NCBI GenBank assembly: GCA_964580215.1
Contig: CAZOJT010000008.1
Coordinates: forward strand, 30,396 to 94,395
From: SM23-73-3 sp964580215
GTDB taxonomy: Bacteria; Zixibacteria; MSB-5A5; SM1-73
DNA: 64,000 bases
Reading direction: 5' to 3'
This document shows positions 1 through 8,193 of this stretch, in pieces; positions within the stretch are counted from its first letter, which is position 1, and the number at the start of each line of letters is the position of its first letter. The notes beneath the pieces were generated by a model. It was not told the DNA's origin and ran no database searches. It saw nothing but the letters and a program-made list of their open reading frames with translations. Both the position numbers and the translations under genes were made by a program.

Positions 1-1072
1 TTAAGCTTAAGTTCAAATGGTGGGTGTCCCTCTGGTTTTCTCCAACCAGAAGCACATCGATCTTCTCCGGAATCTTGAATGCGAAAAACCTGCGATTATC
101 TATCAAAAGGTCATCATCGGTCAGTTCAAAGAACCCGGTGTGAATTCCAGCCTCCTCCACGGTTGGCATAAACTTCACCGTTACTCTTTCACCTCTCCCA
201 ATATCTACATCAGTCTGGCTCACCCTCTTTCCATCAAGATAAAGTCCCACCAGAAGATCTCTGGTCGGCTGGGAACTGTAGTTGGCGATCTTAACTGTGA
301 TCTGAAAAGGCTTTCCTTTCTCTATCAACTGATTGCCGAAGTTTATCTCCTCTATGCACAGATTCTGTTTTTCTGCAGGCGAAACATCCACCAGATAGAG
401 CCTCCCTTTTTTTCTTTCAGAAGAAAGAAGGTCTGGATGGAGGGAGAACCATCCGGATTTCTCCATGTCGGTGATAAGATAAATCTCCTGGTTTAGATTC
501 TTGGAATCTTTCAAGATCTCATAAGCAATTTTCAAAGCCTCCCCCACATCGGTTTTTTCAGCCGAGAGCATTACCTCTTCGTCCAGATACTTTATCAGGT
601 TCTTGAAATCGTAGGTTGGTTGAGGATTTATAAGTTTTGGTTGAGAGGCGAACAAAATTAAACTGGCTTCATCACCTTCCTTGAGTTGCTCAAGTATTTT
701 TTTTGCCCTCTTTTGCGCCAGCCCAAAGACCGGTCCATCTTTGGTCTCGTAACCCATGCTGTAAGAATTATCCAGAAGTACAACCACAGAGGTCTTGGCG
801 TGTGCTCCCACCTTTGTGGCAAAGCCTCCTCTTATGGCTGGCCGAGCAAAGGCAGCAATCACCAGAAGGATGATCAGAGTGCGGATTATAAGCAGAAGAT
901 ACTCCATGATCTTCACCCTTCTCATCCGGGTCTTCTCCAGAGACCTTAAAAACAGGAGGGAGCTGAAAGATATTTTCTTTACCTTCTGTCGATTAAATAT
1001 GTGAATCAGCAAGGGAAGCAGGACCGCAGCTCCTGCCGCAAAAAGTATTATGGGATTCAAAAAATTGAACAT
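1..1072 (-). CDS. BatA-type vWA membrane protein, 3' part outside window
   Basis: 357 codons are visible, with no stop before the window edge, so the C-terminus is missing. The N-terminus matches the BatA domain: a hydrophobic segment at residues 5-26 followed by HIFNRQKVKKI, then a second hydrophobic segment at about 58-76. A von Willebrand A domain follows, with the MIDAS motif DNSYS at 101-105 and a LITD strand near 190. The ATG is preceded by GGAGAGG about 11 bases upstream. It is the last visible gene of a minus-strand series that contains MoxR and DUF58, the usual partners of Bat proteins. Such clusters are linked to envelope stress and to chaperone-like activation of other proteins, but the exact role is not known here. 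The BatA/vWA assignment is firm; the function is inferred. Confidence 0.85.
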   Translation of the reverse strand, partial: MFNFLNPIILFAAGAAVLLPLLIHIFNRQKVKKISFSSLLFLRSLEKTRMRRVKIMEYLLLIIRTLIILLVIAAFARPAIRGGFATKVGAHAKTSVVVLLDNSYSMGYETKDGPVFGLAQKRAKKILEQLKEGDEASLILFASQPKLINPQPTYDFKNLIKYLDEEVMLSAEKTDVGEALKIAYEILKDSKNLNQEIYLITDMEKSGWFSLHPDLLSSERKKGRLYLVDVSPAEKQNLCIEEINFGNQLIEKGKPFQITVKIANYSSQPTRDLLVGLYLDGKRVSQTDVDIGRGERVTVKFMPTVEEAGIHTGFFELTDDDLLIDNRRFFAFKIPEKIDVLLVGENQRDTHHLNLSL

Positions 1073-1142
1073 GTGTAAAAGCTTTACCTCTCCCCTTTTT
1101 CCCTCTATCCATGGAATAGAGAAAGGGATAGGGGATAAGGTT

Positions 1143-1233
1143 GTAGGTCGGATATGTTCCGCCTATGGCGGGACTATCCGACTCAATTGTTTTGTCCGAA
1201 AATCCCGCCATCGGCGGGACATTTCGGACCTAC
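1143..1233. repeat. Compound palindromic intergenic repeat (family A)
   Basis: The stretch begins GTAGGTC and ends GACCTAC. Inside are two hairpins, each carrying a smaller palindrome at its tip: TTCCGCC-TAT-GGCGGGA and TCCCGCC-ATC-GGCGGGA. Related copies lie near 7590, 9982 and 13436. It fills the gap between the TPR protein and the BatA gene. Confidence 0.75.
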
Positions 1234-1267
1234 TACACTCTCAATTCACTCTTTCGATTATGATCGC

Positions 1268-3169
1268 TCACATGGACTTCAAAAGCCTCTCCGCCTCTTT
1301 TCTTTCCTCAAATCCCGAGGGGAGGTTCAGCACCTCCTGGAAGCACATCTTGGCTTTGGGCATATTATTTTTCTCCTGATATGCCTTTCCTAAAACCAAA
1401 AGCACTCTGCCCCGATAGAGGAGCCTATCTTCTAAAAACTCCGCTATCTGGAAATAGTTAATTGACGAGTCTATCTCTCCCACGTTGAAAAACGATTCAC
1501 CTAATTTAAGATAAGGAATGGGTCTGTCTGAAAATTCGACAACAAAACGTTTGGCATAAAACAGCGCATTTTGAAAGCTTTTTTTGGCTTCTTCAATTTT
1601 GCCCAGCTTCTCATAGATGGTTCCCAGACCGGAATAAATCTCCACCTTGGCTTGAGTTTTTGTCTCCAAACCCTGGGCTTGTTCAAAGTGTTCTTTGGCA
1701 GACAGAAAATCCCCGGTGGCTATCTCCAGCTTAGCTAACTTGACATAAGATTGCACATAGCCTGAATCCAGAGAGATCACCTTCTGGTAATAGTTTCTTG
1801 CCTTATCATATTCACCTTTGACACTCTTTATATTCCCCAGAATGTGAAGATATTCCAGGTTTAAAGTATCGCCAGAAAGCACCTCCTGATAGAATTTTTC
1901 TGATTGATCATAATCCCCTTTAAGATAATACACATACGCCAGACTGCGAAGTATTCCCGGGTCTCTTCCAAACAAGCTCAACATATCCTGATATAATTCT
2001 ACCGCTTCATCATAATGATGGTTATTCATCTTGACAGAAGCTAAGTAGTAAAAATCGGCGATAGTATCCCGGTATCCTTCAAGGAAGGAAAGCCACTCCC
2101 TCTCTAAGGTAGCCAGATTTTTCTGATATATCTCTTGTATGGCTTGCTCCAAGGTGAGATCAGTAGACTTTTCATACAGGAGCTTGAATTTATCTAAACG
2201 GTAAGTTTTCACCAAAAACCTTACAAATGAACAGGACTCCCAGAAAGCCACATCTTTTGACTGCCCTCTATAATCTCTGGTTATCTTCAGCTTTTTTAAG
2301 GGGACCCATCTTTGGTCGGCGATCAGCTTTTTGGTGAAGTGATGCGATAGGGAGAAATAACCTCCTATTCCTTCCGCCAGCATGGGGGGAGCATACCCCC
2401 ATAACCGGTAAAACAGAAGGAAGCCCATCCCCGGAGAGTCTAAGCTTCTCTCAAAAAGATCATAGATAGCGTAGATTTTGTTTTTTACCGGATCCAGTCC
2501 CATATCAAATCGGTCATCCCACACCACCTCATTTACCCGACATGGAAGGAGAAAATATTCCATCCTGTCCATGGCTGGTCGGGTGAACCCGAAGACCTCT
2601 CGAAAGCGTCTGTATTCGGTCTCGACATGCCCTTTGATCTTTGCCCAGTGAAAATCAGCCAGGGAGTTCAAAATATAGCGGAAGAAGAAATGAGCGCTGG
2701 GAAGCTCATCCCAGTCTTCACTTTCCTTGTCCCGGGTATCCAGATGACATTCTGGCTCTGGCAAATCCATTATTTCAGGGGTTAGGTAAACTCGAAAGAC
2801 CTTTCCCTGTTTTACCTTCACCTGGTTAAAGAAGAATGTTTTTTTATTCTTAGCCAACACTTCACGCAGAATTGTCTGGGGCCTGGGAGGCAGGGTTATA
2901 AGACTTAAGGTCAATGTCACGTTCTCACTATCTAAGACGGTAGGGACTACCGACAGAGAAAAATTAGCCTGAAATGAGGCGGTCTCTACCCCATTTAGAA
3001 GCCTTATTTCTCTTTGATCTATAAGCTCAAAGCTTGTGCTGTCTTGGGGAATCCCCTCCTCCACTCTGATATTCAGAAGTATGCCGGAGGCACCATACAC
3101 CGGGTTCAAGCTGATGAAGAAAAGCAAAGTCAAGAAGACCAAACAGATTTTAAATTTCATTTTGTTCAT
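1268..3169 (-). CDS. Exported TPR protein with peptidase-MA-like N-terminal region
   Basis: 633 aa from the ATG at 3169, chosen because it places a clean signal peptide at residues 1-26 (MNKMKFKICLVFLTLLFFIS, cleavage near VYG-AS). The frame is open upstream to a TTG at 3202, but that would bury the signal. Residues of roughly 150-370 (RYILNSLADFHWAKI, then LLFYRLWGYAPPMLAEGIGGY) resemble the peptidase MA-like domain often found before TPRs; I see no HExxH, so activity is doubtful. From about 380 to the end there are at least six TPR units (for example YYLKGDYDQSEKFYQEVL). It probably acts in the periplasm as an assembly or scaffold protein for the Bat cluster, next to the BatA gene. Function is inferred from context. 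Confidence 0.75.
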   Translation of the reverse strand: MNKMKFKICLVFLTLLFFISLNPVYGASGILLNIRVEEGIPQDSTSFELIDQREIRLLNGVETASFQANFSLSVVPTVLDSENVTLTLSLITLPPRPQTILREVLAKNKKTFFFNQVKVKQGKVFRVYLTPEIMDLPEPECHLDTRDKESEDWDELPSAHFFFRYILNSLADFHWAKIKGHVETEYRRFREVFGFTRPAMDRMEYFLLPCRVNEVVWDDRFDMGLDPVKNKIYAIYDLFERSLDSPGMGFLLFYRLWGYAPPMLAEGIGGYFSLSHHFTKKLIADQRWVPLKKLKITRDYRGQSKDVAFWESCSFVRFLVKTYRLDKFKLLYEKSTDLTLEQAIQEIYQKNLATLEREWLSFLEGYRDTIADFYYLASVKMNNHHYDEAVELYQDMLSLFGRDPGILRSLAYVYYLKGDYDQSEKFYQEVLSGDTLNLEYLHILGNIKSVKGEYDKARNYYQKVISLDSGYVQSYVKLAKLEIATGDFLSAKEHFEQAQGLETKTQAKVEIYSGLGTIYEKLGKIEEAKKSFQNALFYAKRFVVEFSDRPIPYLKLGESFFNVGEIDSSINYFQIAEFLEDRLLYRGRVLLVLGKAYQEKNNMPKAKMCFQEVLNLPSGFEERKEAERLLKSM

Positions 3170-3221
3170 GTTCCCTTTAGATGTTTTCATTTCTACAAGC
3201 AAAACTGTGACTGTTTTTTAC

Positions 3222-3315
3222 CTCCCCTCTATCTTTCCCTCTCCATTTCATGTTGAAAATCCCGCCGGAGGCGGGGGACAGGGGTTCTCCATGAAAGGGA
3301 TGGAGGGGTAAGGTC
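3222..3315. repeat. Palindromic repeat (family D) with CCCGCC module
   Basis: It consists of CCCCTCTATC...CTCCATTTCATG followed by a CCCGCC-GGA-GGCGGG hairpin, then the inverse arm CATGAAAGGGATGGAGGGG. Related copies are at 16605-16714 (inverted) and 59537-59610. The host arms are CCCCTC/GAGGGG and the CCCGCC module is nested inside. Confidence 0.7.
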
Positions 3316-3320
3316 TTTTC

Positions 3321-3506
3321 AGGATGACTGAGAATTGTCATTCTGCCCCATATGGGGAAGAATCTCGCTTCCCAACCCGCATAAAACCAAGATTCTTCAC
3401 TCCGCGGAGTTTACCCTGAGGCACTCCAGACCCTTCGCTTCGTCCCGCAGAATGCGGGACTTCGCTCAGGGTGACAAGTGCCGAAGGACTCCGTTCAGAA
3501 TGACAC
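3321..3506. repeat. Dispersed 'TCATTCTG ... AGAATGACA' repeat with nested hairpin
   Basis: Short inverted units of the type AAGAATCTCGCTTCC, GATTCTTCACTCCGCGGAG and CTTCGCTCAGGGTGAC alternate, a pattern common in intergenic DNA of environmental bacteria. At 3443-3459 the 17-bp hairpin TCCCGCA-GAA-TGCGGGA splits the expected CTTCGCTTCGCTCAGG and is flanked by two copies of CTTCG (3438-3442 and 3460-3464). No gene is visible in this 400-bp gap. Confidence 0.75.
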
Positions 3507-3568
3507 AATTGGAGTTCTCGGTCACCCTGTTTTTATTCGTCATTCGTCATCAGTCATCCGTCATTTTT

Positions 3569-4426
3569 TTATTTGACCAAGCTTTTGAGCACGCTTAGAT
3601 TTTTAATGTCCCTTGTCGCTCCTTCCTCTTTGGGAGTTTCCAGAATCTTGGGGACTTTCTCCCATCTTTTGTCATTCATCAATAAACGAAACCCTTCCAA
3701 GCCGATCTTTCCCTTCCCGATATGCTGATGTCGATCCACCCGGGAACCCAAATCTTTTACCGAGTCGTTCACATGAATCACCTTAAGTCGGGAAAGCCCG
3801 ATAACCTTATCAAATTCCTTGAAGGTCAACTCATAAGCTTTTTTAGTTCGGATATCATATCCGGCGGCGAAGGTGTGGCAGGTGTCGTAACAAACTGCCA
3901 GTCGCTTACTATTTTTCACTTGTTCAATTATCTCAGCCAGATGCTCGAAACGATACCCAATGGCGCTTCCCTGACCAGCAGTGGTCTCCAGGCAGATTTT
4001 TACCTTATATCCTTTGGTCTTCTGATGAAGCCAGTTTATGGAGCCAGCAATCTTTTTTATCCCCTCTTTTTCCCCTTTCCCCAGATGTGAACCCGGATGC
4101 ATCACCAGATATGGCAGACCAAGAAGCTCGGCTCGTTTTAACTCAATCAGCATCGACTCCCGAGACTGATTATATACATTTTCTTTGGGAGAGGCTAAGT
4201 TTATCAGATACCCGGTGTGCCCCACCACTGGAGATATCTCAGTCCTTTTTTGATTTTCGAAAAACTTTTTCACATCCTCTGGCGTAAGCTCTTTGGCTTT
4301 CCATTGATTGTTGTTTTTGGTGAAGATCTGAATGGTGGTGCATCCTAACTCTTCCCCATAAAGGAGAGCATTGAAAACTCCACCAGAGATGGACATGTGA
4401 GCGCCGATCAATAATTTCTTTTTCAA
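3569..4426 (-). CDS. nfo: Endonuclease IV (AP endonuclease)
   Basis: 285 aa from the TTG at 4426, chosen because AGGGAT lies seven bases upstream and because the longer frame to 4477 would translate a dispersed repeat (MYPFNPFHPLTV). Nfo cleaves DNA 5' of abasic sites with a trinuclear zinc centre. The zinc-ligand motifs are all present: GAHMSISGG near the start, HPGSHLG, CLETTAGQG, CYDTCHTFAAGYD, IHVNDS, DRHQHIGKGKIG and LETPKE near the C-terminus. The length fits the family norm of about 280 residues. It sits between DUF58 and the TPR gene on the same strand but is separated from both by repeats, so co-transcription is uncertain. Confidence 0.96.
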   Translation of the reverse strand: MKKKLLIGAHMSISGGVFNALLYGEELGCTTIQIFTKNNNQWKAKELTPEDVKKFFENQKRTEISPVVGHTGYLINLASPKENVYNQSRESMLIELKRAELLGLPYLVMHPGSHLGKGEKEGIKKIAGSINWLHQKTKGYKVKICLETTAGQGSAIGYRFEHLAEIIEQVKNSKRLAVCYDTCHTFAAGYDIRTKKAYELTFKEFDKVIGLSRLKVIHVNDSVKDLGSRVDRHQHIGKGKIGLEGFRLLMNDKRWEKVPKILETPKEEGATRDIKNLSVLKSLVK

Positions 4427-4448
4427 TTTTTTATCCCTAAGTACTGTC

Positions 4449-4553
4449 AACGGATGAAACGGATTGAACGGATACAAACCTTTCTACTTCTATCATCTGC
4501 TCCATCCGTTTAATCCGTTGACCCGTTTCATCCGCTTAATCCGTTGACCGCTT
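4449..4553. repeat. 'CCGTTTAATCCGTTGACC' repeat cluster (family C)
   Basis: Several head-to-tail and inverted copies of a CCGTTTAATCCGTTGAC unit form arms that can fold back on each other. The same unit lies just upstream of the dockerin/peptidase gene (7947-8000), rdgB (60483-60513) and the last barrel gene (63147-63220). It lies between nfo and the DUF58 gene. Confidence 0.75.
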
Positions 4554-4556
4554 GAC

Positions 4557-5453
4557 TTACCACAATCTCTGTCTTTTGCTCAAATAGGAAAACAGAGCAT
4601 AATCAAAGGGAATGGAGGTGTCCAGAAGCACGTAGTCGATTAAGCTTTCCCGACATTGGAGGGTATATTTGTTGACCAAAGCTTTAAATCGTTCGGTGTA
4701 TTCCTTTCTTATCTGCCAGGGTGAGGTCATCAGTTCCTCATCTGTCTCCATATCTTTGAAAATGGCTAATTCCGGAAAGGCGAAGCTACGTTCCTTTGGG
4801 TCCAGCACATGGAAAACGATTACCTCATGTTTTTTATGTCGAAAATGCTTCAGCCCATTTATTACCTTATCTGGATCGTCAAAAAGATCGGAGATCAAGA
4901 TAATCAAGCCCCGTCTTTTTATCCTCTCCGCCATCTCGTGCAGAGCAGAACTGATATTGGTTGTCTGGGATGGCTTCAGCTTGTCCAACTCCTGCAGGAT
5001 GACATGCAGATGACTTCTCAAGGCAGACTTGGGAGGAATATACTTTTTTATATTTTGATCAAACAGGACCAATCCCACTGAATCCCTCTGTTTCAACATC
5101 AAATAAGAAAGGGCGGCGGAAAGATAACAGCTATATTCCAGCTTGTTTACGCCATTGGAACTGTATCCCATGGAGCCGGAGGTATCCAGCAGGATATAGG
5201 CTTTCAGATTGGTCTCCTCTTCGAACTCCTTGATGAAGAATCGATCCGTCTTGGCATAAACTTTCCAGTCCACATTTCTCAGAGGGTCACCGGGCATATA
5301 TTGTCTGTGCTCGGCAAACTCAACCGAGAACCCATGATAGGGGCTTTTATGCAAGCCGGCGATGAAACCCTCCACCACCAACCTGGCTTTGATCTCCATC
5401 CCGGACAACTTGGAGACCACATCCGGCTTTAAAAATCTGCGATAATCTTCCAT
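4557..5453 (-). CDS. DUF58 / vWA-like protein of the MoxR cluster
   Basis: 298 aa from the ATG at 5453 (MEDYRRFLKPDVV). The frame runs ten codons further to a TTG, but that part is the CAGGGAC repeat, so I reject it. The DUF58 signature YMPGDPLRNVDWKVYAKTD is at about 60-80, followed by a vWA fold with the MIDAS motif LDTSGSM near residue 97 and ILISDLFDD near 180. DUF58 proteins are cytoplasmic partners of MoxR AAA+ ATPases, and the gene pair recurs across bacteria. No clear ribosome binding site is visible. Family certain; molecular role known only in outline. Confidence 0.92.
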   Translation of the reverse strand: MEDYRRFLKPDVVSKLSGMEIKARLVVEGFIAGLHKSPYHGFSVEFAEHRQYMPGDPLRNVDWKVYAKTDRFFIKEFEEETNLKAYILLDTSGSMGYSSNGVNKLEYSCYLSAALSYLMLKQRDSVGLVLFDQNIKKYIPPKSALRSHLHVILQELDKLKPSQTTNISSALHEMAERIKRRGLIILISDLFDDPDKVINGLKHFRHKKHEVIVFHVLDPKERSFAFPELAIFKDMETDEELMTSPWQIRKEYTERFKALVNKYTLQCRESLIDYVLLDTSIPFDYALFSYLSKRQRLW

Positions 5454-5470
5454 ACAATTCGTTTTTAAAG

Positions 5471-5497
5471 CGGACAGGGACAAGCCCTGTCCCTACG
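5471..5497. repeat. CGGACAGGGACAAGCCCTGTCC hairpin repeat (family I)
   Basis: Inverted arms GGACAGGG and CCCTGTCC surround ACAAG. The same repeat, interrupted by an insert, is at 23888-23944; a perfect 15-bp-arm relative is at 42888-42918. Confidence 0.6.
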
Positions 5498-5523
5498 TTT
5501 AATTTTTCTCTGTTTTATTCGTA

Positions 5524-5562
5524 TCCGCCAGGTCCCTGACCCGGCGGGAAGCACACCCTCCC
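5524..5562. repeat. CCGCCAGGTCCCTGACC repeat (family J)
   Basis: Arms CCGCCAGGT and ACCCGGCGG surround CCCTG, followed by GAAGCACACCCTCC. Copies with the same tail are in the block at 6051-6232 and, carrying a nested hairpin, at 23961-24050. Confidence 0.6.
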
Positions 5563-5598
5563 CTGTCGACTCTATGGACCCAAAAGCATGATTTTAGC

Positions 5599-6024
5599 CT
5601 ACTTTCCCCCAATTTTCTCTTCCAGGACGTCCCCAAATTCGGAACGTATGCTTTTCAGGAATTTCATTTCTTCTTGTGCCATATCTTTCTCCCCCTTATA
5701 AAGATAAGCTAAACCCAGATTATAGTGGGCTTTTGTATCATAATAGTTTAGCTCGATCACCCTTTTAAACTGCTGGATGGCTTGATCGTAATCTTTCTTC
5801 TCCAAGTATATCGTCCCAACATTTGTATAAACCTTTACATAGTTAGGGTTAAGCTGAAGTGCCTTTTGATATTCTTCTAACGCTTTATCTAAGTCGCCTT
5901 GATTCTGATACTCAAAGCCCTTTTTGAAATGTTCTTCTGCCCGTTTCTCTTTGCTGCTGCAACTTAAAAATCCAAAGATCAAAAAGAGAAACAAAAAGCT
6001 TTTGAAAACGTCTCCCCACCTCAT
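5599..6024 (-). CDS. TPR lipoprotein
   Basis: 141 aa. The N-terminus is a lipoprotein signal (FLFLFLIFGFLSC, lipobox Leu-Ser-Cys with Cys at about 22), so the protein should be lipid-anchored. The rest is three TPR units starting near residue 30 (HFKKGFEYQNQGDLDKALEE, VKVYTNVGTIYLEKKDYDQA, AHYNLGLAYLYKGEKDMAQE). It lies between moxR and the DUF58 gene on the same strand, consistent with the TPR proteins often found in Bat clusters. Its partner is unknown. Confidence 0.85.
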   Translation of the reverse strand: MRWGDVFKSFLFLFLIFGFLSCSSKEKRAEEHFKKGFEYQNQGDLDKALEEYQKALQLNPNYVKVYTNVGTIYLEKKDYDQAIQQFKRVIELNYYDTKAHYNLGLAYLYKGEKDMAQEEMKFLKSIRSEFGDVLEEKIGGK

Positions 6025-6050
6025 GAAAAAACCTCGCTATTTAAGATTTT

Positions 6051-6232
6051 AGTAGGTCGGGCTGTCCATTAGGACTGCCCGACAAAAGAGTATGTCGGGT
6101 AGCTCCCCCGCCAGAGGCGGGGTCGCAACCCGACTTACTCTTCTATTCTTCTTCCACATCCTTTCGTGCCCGCCAGGTCCCTGACCTGGCGGAAAGCACA
6201 CAACCTCCTTTCGGGTCTGGGAACCCGACAGA
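6051..6232. repeat. Tandem palindromic repeats (families A/J) upstream of TPR lipoprotein
   Basis: The block AGTAGGTCGGGCTGTCC ... GACTGCCCGAC, then GTCGGGTAGCTCCCCCGCC-AGA-GGCGGGG ... ACCCGACT, then CCGCCAGGTCCCTGACCTGG ... GTCTGGGAACCCGACAG. Arms of GTCGGG/CCCGAC enclose a CCCGCC module. There is no coding potential. Confidence 0.65.
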
Positions 6233-6258
6233 ACAGTAAAAACCACCCTCGACCTCTA

Positions 6259-6330
6259 TCGTTTGTCGTTGGCGAAGCTCGTGGTGAAGCTTGTTTTTCG
6301 AAACTCGATGCTTGAAATTTTTCATCTGCT
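6259..6330. repeat. CGTTTGTCGTTGGCGAAGCTC repeat (family F)
   Basis: A copy of the repeat also found inverted at about 18440-18525. In one frame the two copies encode the same peptide start (MSLAKLV.KL), but the similarity is at DNA level in gaps with no gene signals, so I treat it as a repeat. Confidence 0.6.
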
Positions 6331-6382
6331 TCATCTGTTGGTAATTTTTCAGCTTCGTCACGCTCAAACTAGCCTCGACAAA

Positions 6383-7378
6383 CTACTCCTCCGTGACATC
6401 TTGCATGAGTTTTTCAATAATCTCCAAAGTCCCCACTCCATCTGCTTCCGCATTGAAGGAGGTGACGATGCGGTGTCTTAGAACCGGCTTTGCCACTGCC
6501 TTAACGTCTTCTGTGGAAGGGGTGTATCTGCCATCCAAGATTGCCCTGGTCTTTGCTCCTAAGATCATGTATTGAGAAGCCCGTGGTCCGGCCCCCCAGT
6601 TGACCCAGTTTTTGATATAGGGGAGAGAATTGTTCTTAAGTGATCTGGTGCTGCGGGCAAGTCTGACCGCATAGTTTACCACATGATCCGACACCGGCAC
6701 CCGGCGAGCAAGCTGTTGTAGCCTTATGATCTCGTCGGATCCCATCACCTTTCCCAGATCCGATCCGTAAGCGCTGGTGGTGGATTTAACGATTGTGTTC
6801 TCCTCTTCCTCGGAAGGATAGTCCACGTAGATATTGAACATGAAACGATCCAGTTGAGCCTCAGGAAGCGGATAGGTTCCCTCTAGCTCAATGGGGTTCT
6901 GTGTGGCTAATACGAAGAAAGGCTCTGTTAACTTATAGGTCTCACTTCCGGCAGTAACCTCATGCTCCTGCATTGCCTGCAAAAGTGCGGCCTGGGTTTT
7001 GGGTGGGGTACGGTTTATCTCATCCGCCAGAACGATGTTGGCAAAAATGGGTCCTTTAACAAACCTGAAAGTTCTCTCACCAGTTGATACGTTCTCCTGA
7101 ATGATCTCCGTGCCGGTGATGTCGGAGGGCATCAAATCCGGGGTGAACTGGATACGATTGAATTTCAAATCCAGTATTCGGGATATGGTGGAGATCATCA
7201 GAGTTTTAGCCAATCCCGGCACTCCGATCAAAAGACAATGTCCATTTGACAAGAGCGCAATCAAAAGCTCATCGATCACCCGCTCCTGTCCCACGATCAC
7301 CTTTTTGATTTCATTTTTTATTTTGTTCCGAGCCTCATTTAGTTTCTCTACCGCTTCCAGATCTTGTTTTTCTGCCAT
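6383..7378 (-). CDS. MoxR-family AAA+ ATPase
   Basis: 331 aa. Walker A GVPGLAKT at 52-59, Walker B NIVLADEIN around 114-122, sensor 1 LATQNP at 158-162, then EGTYPLPEAQLDRFMF, the MoxR hallmark with the arginine-finger region. The C-terminal lid contains WGAGPRASQYM. AGGAGG lies five bases before the ATG, an excellent ribosome binding site. MoxR proteins work with DUF58/vWA proteins as an ATP-driven metal-insertion or folding chaperone; the partner genes follow downstream on the same strand. It is the first gene of the series and has its own candidate promoter (7520-7548). Confidence 0.96.
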   Translation of the reverse strand: MAEKQDLEAVEKLNEARNKIKNEIKKVIVGQERVIDELLIALLSNGHCLLIGVPGLAKTLMISTISRILDLKFNRIQFTPDLMPSDITGTEIIQENVSTGERTFRFVKGPIFANIVLADEINRTPPKTQAALLQAMQEHEVTAGSETYKLTEPFFVLATQNPIELEGTYPLPEAQLDRFMFNIYVDYPSEEEENTIVKSTTSAYGSDLGKVMGSDEIIRLQQLARRVPVSDHVVNYAVRLARSTRSLKNNSLPYIKNWVNWGAGPRASQYMILGAKTRAILDGRYTPSTEDVKAVAKPVLRHRIVTSFNAEADGVGTLEIIEKLMQDVTEE

Positions 7379-7519
7379 CTTTTCCTCCTAAGTGTCAGTA
7401 TTTAATATACACCTGAAGTGTCCCGAAAATTTAAAATTTTTTGAAAAAATGCCTTTCCGAACGGTTCTGAGTGCTATGATCGGAAGGAGTCAACTTTCCT
7501 TCACCACATTATTGCAAAC

Positions 7520-7548
7520 ACAATATACACCCATTTCAATTCAGTCAA
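7520..7548 (-). promoter_or_regulatory. Candidate sigma-70 promoter for moxR
   Basis: On the minus strand, TTGACT and TATTGT are 17 bases apart, about 140 bases upstream of the moxR start. TATATT two bases earlier is an alternative -10. Confidence 0.4.
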
Positions 7549-7588
7549 GGAAAAAAGAGTGCATTTTTCTTTTCGGGGGGAACTAAGA

Positions 7589-8060
7589 TTGATTGTCCGA
7601 AAGTCCCGCCAGAGGCGGGACATTTCGAACCTACGAGTGTAGCGTCCGAGCTTGTCTCGGACGATGCAGGGGGGGGTGGCATGTTTCTAAAACATGATGA
7701 GGAAAAATGTAGGGGCGAATCCAAAGATTCGCCCTCGCAATGGGTGGAGCTGAAGCTCCACCCGTACATTCTACATTCCCAAAAGCTGGCGCAAAATTCA
7801 AATCCCTGCTTCCCGTTGGTGTTCTTCACCAACGGGAATGATGGCAGGTATCCGCAGAATCCTTGGGAAAGAACACCCGCCTGGAGCAAGGGAAAATCAA
7901 TCCTTCACAGCTAATTGGTTGGATTAAGCTGATAACTTATAATGCACATCCGTTTAATCCGCTTAATCCGTTGACCCGTTTAATCCTCTCCATCTGTTGG
8001 GAATATTCGTTCCCTGCTTCCCCTTGGTGTTCCATGGCTGGTAGGTTTCACCAATCCTTA
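7589..8060. repeat. Block of dispersed repeats (families A, B, C) filling the moxR-dockerin gap
   Basis: In order: family A (GATTGTCCGAAAGTCCCGCC-AGA-GGCGGGAC, then CCGAGCTTGTCTCGG) at 7589-7665; TGTAGGGGCGAATCC ... GATTCGCCC and GTGGAGCTGAAGCTCCAC hairpins at 7711-7775; family B (CCCGTTGGT ... ACCAACGGG, then GAACACCCGCC) at 7806-7890; family C at 7947-8000; and a partial family B unit at 8010-8060. The A and B units recur in swapped order at 13322-13560. No gene is visible between 7392 and 8193. Confidence 0.8.
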
Positions 8061-8083
8061 CCTCTTTGTCAAGAAAAATCTTC

Positions 8084-8112
8084 TTGACAACTCAAAAAAG
8101 TCTTGCTACCAT
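8084..8112 (+). promoter_or_regulatory. Candidate sigma-70 promoter for dockerin/C39 gene
   Basis: TTGACA at 8084-8089 and TACCAT at 8107-8112 are spaced 17 bases apart, 82 bases before the ATG at 8194. Confidence 0.5.
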
Positions 8113-8193
8113 TAGCGTGAAAATTTCCTTTTTATGAAAGAGATATAAGATGAGATACCCATCCTTTTTCCAACTCCAAACATGGGAGGTTTC

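Noticed and set aside
3427..4477. Longer endonuclease IV with N-terminal extension MYPFNPFHPLTV
   Set aside because: The extension is translation of a dispersed repeat; TTG at 4426 has a proper ribosome site and gives the family length.
6263..6481. Small protein family shared with 18303-18518
   Set aside because: Similarity comes from a DNA repeat in gaps; no ribosome site, and one copy overlaps the end of moxR.
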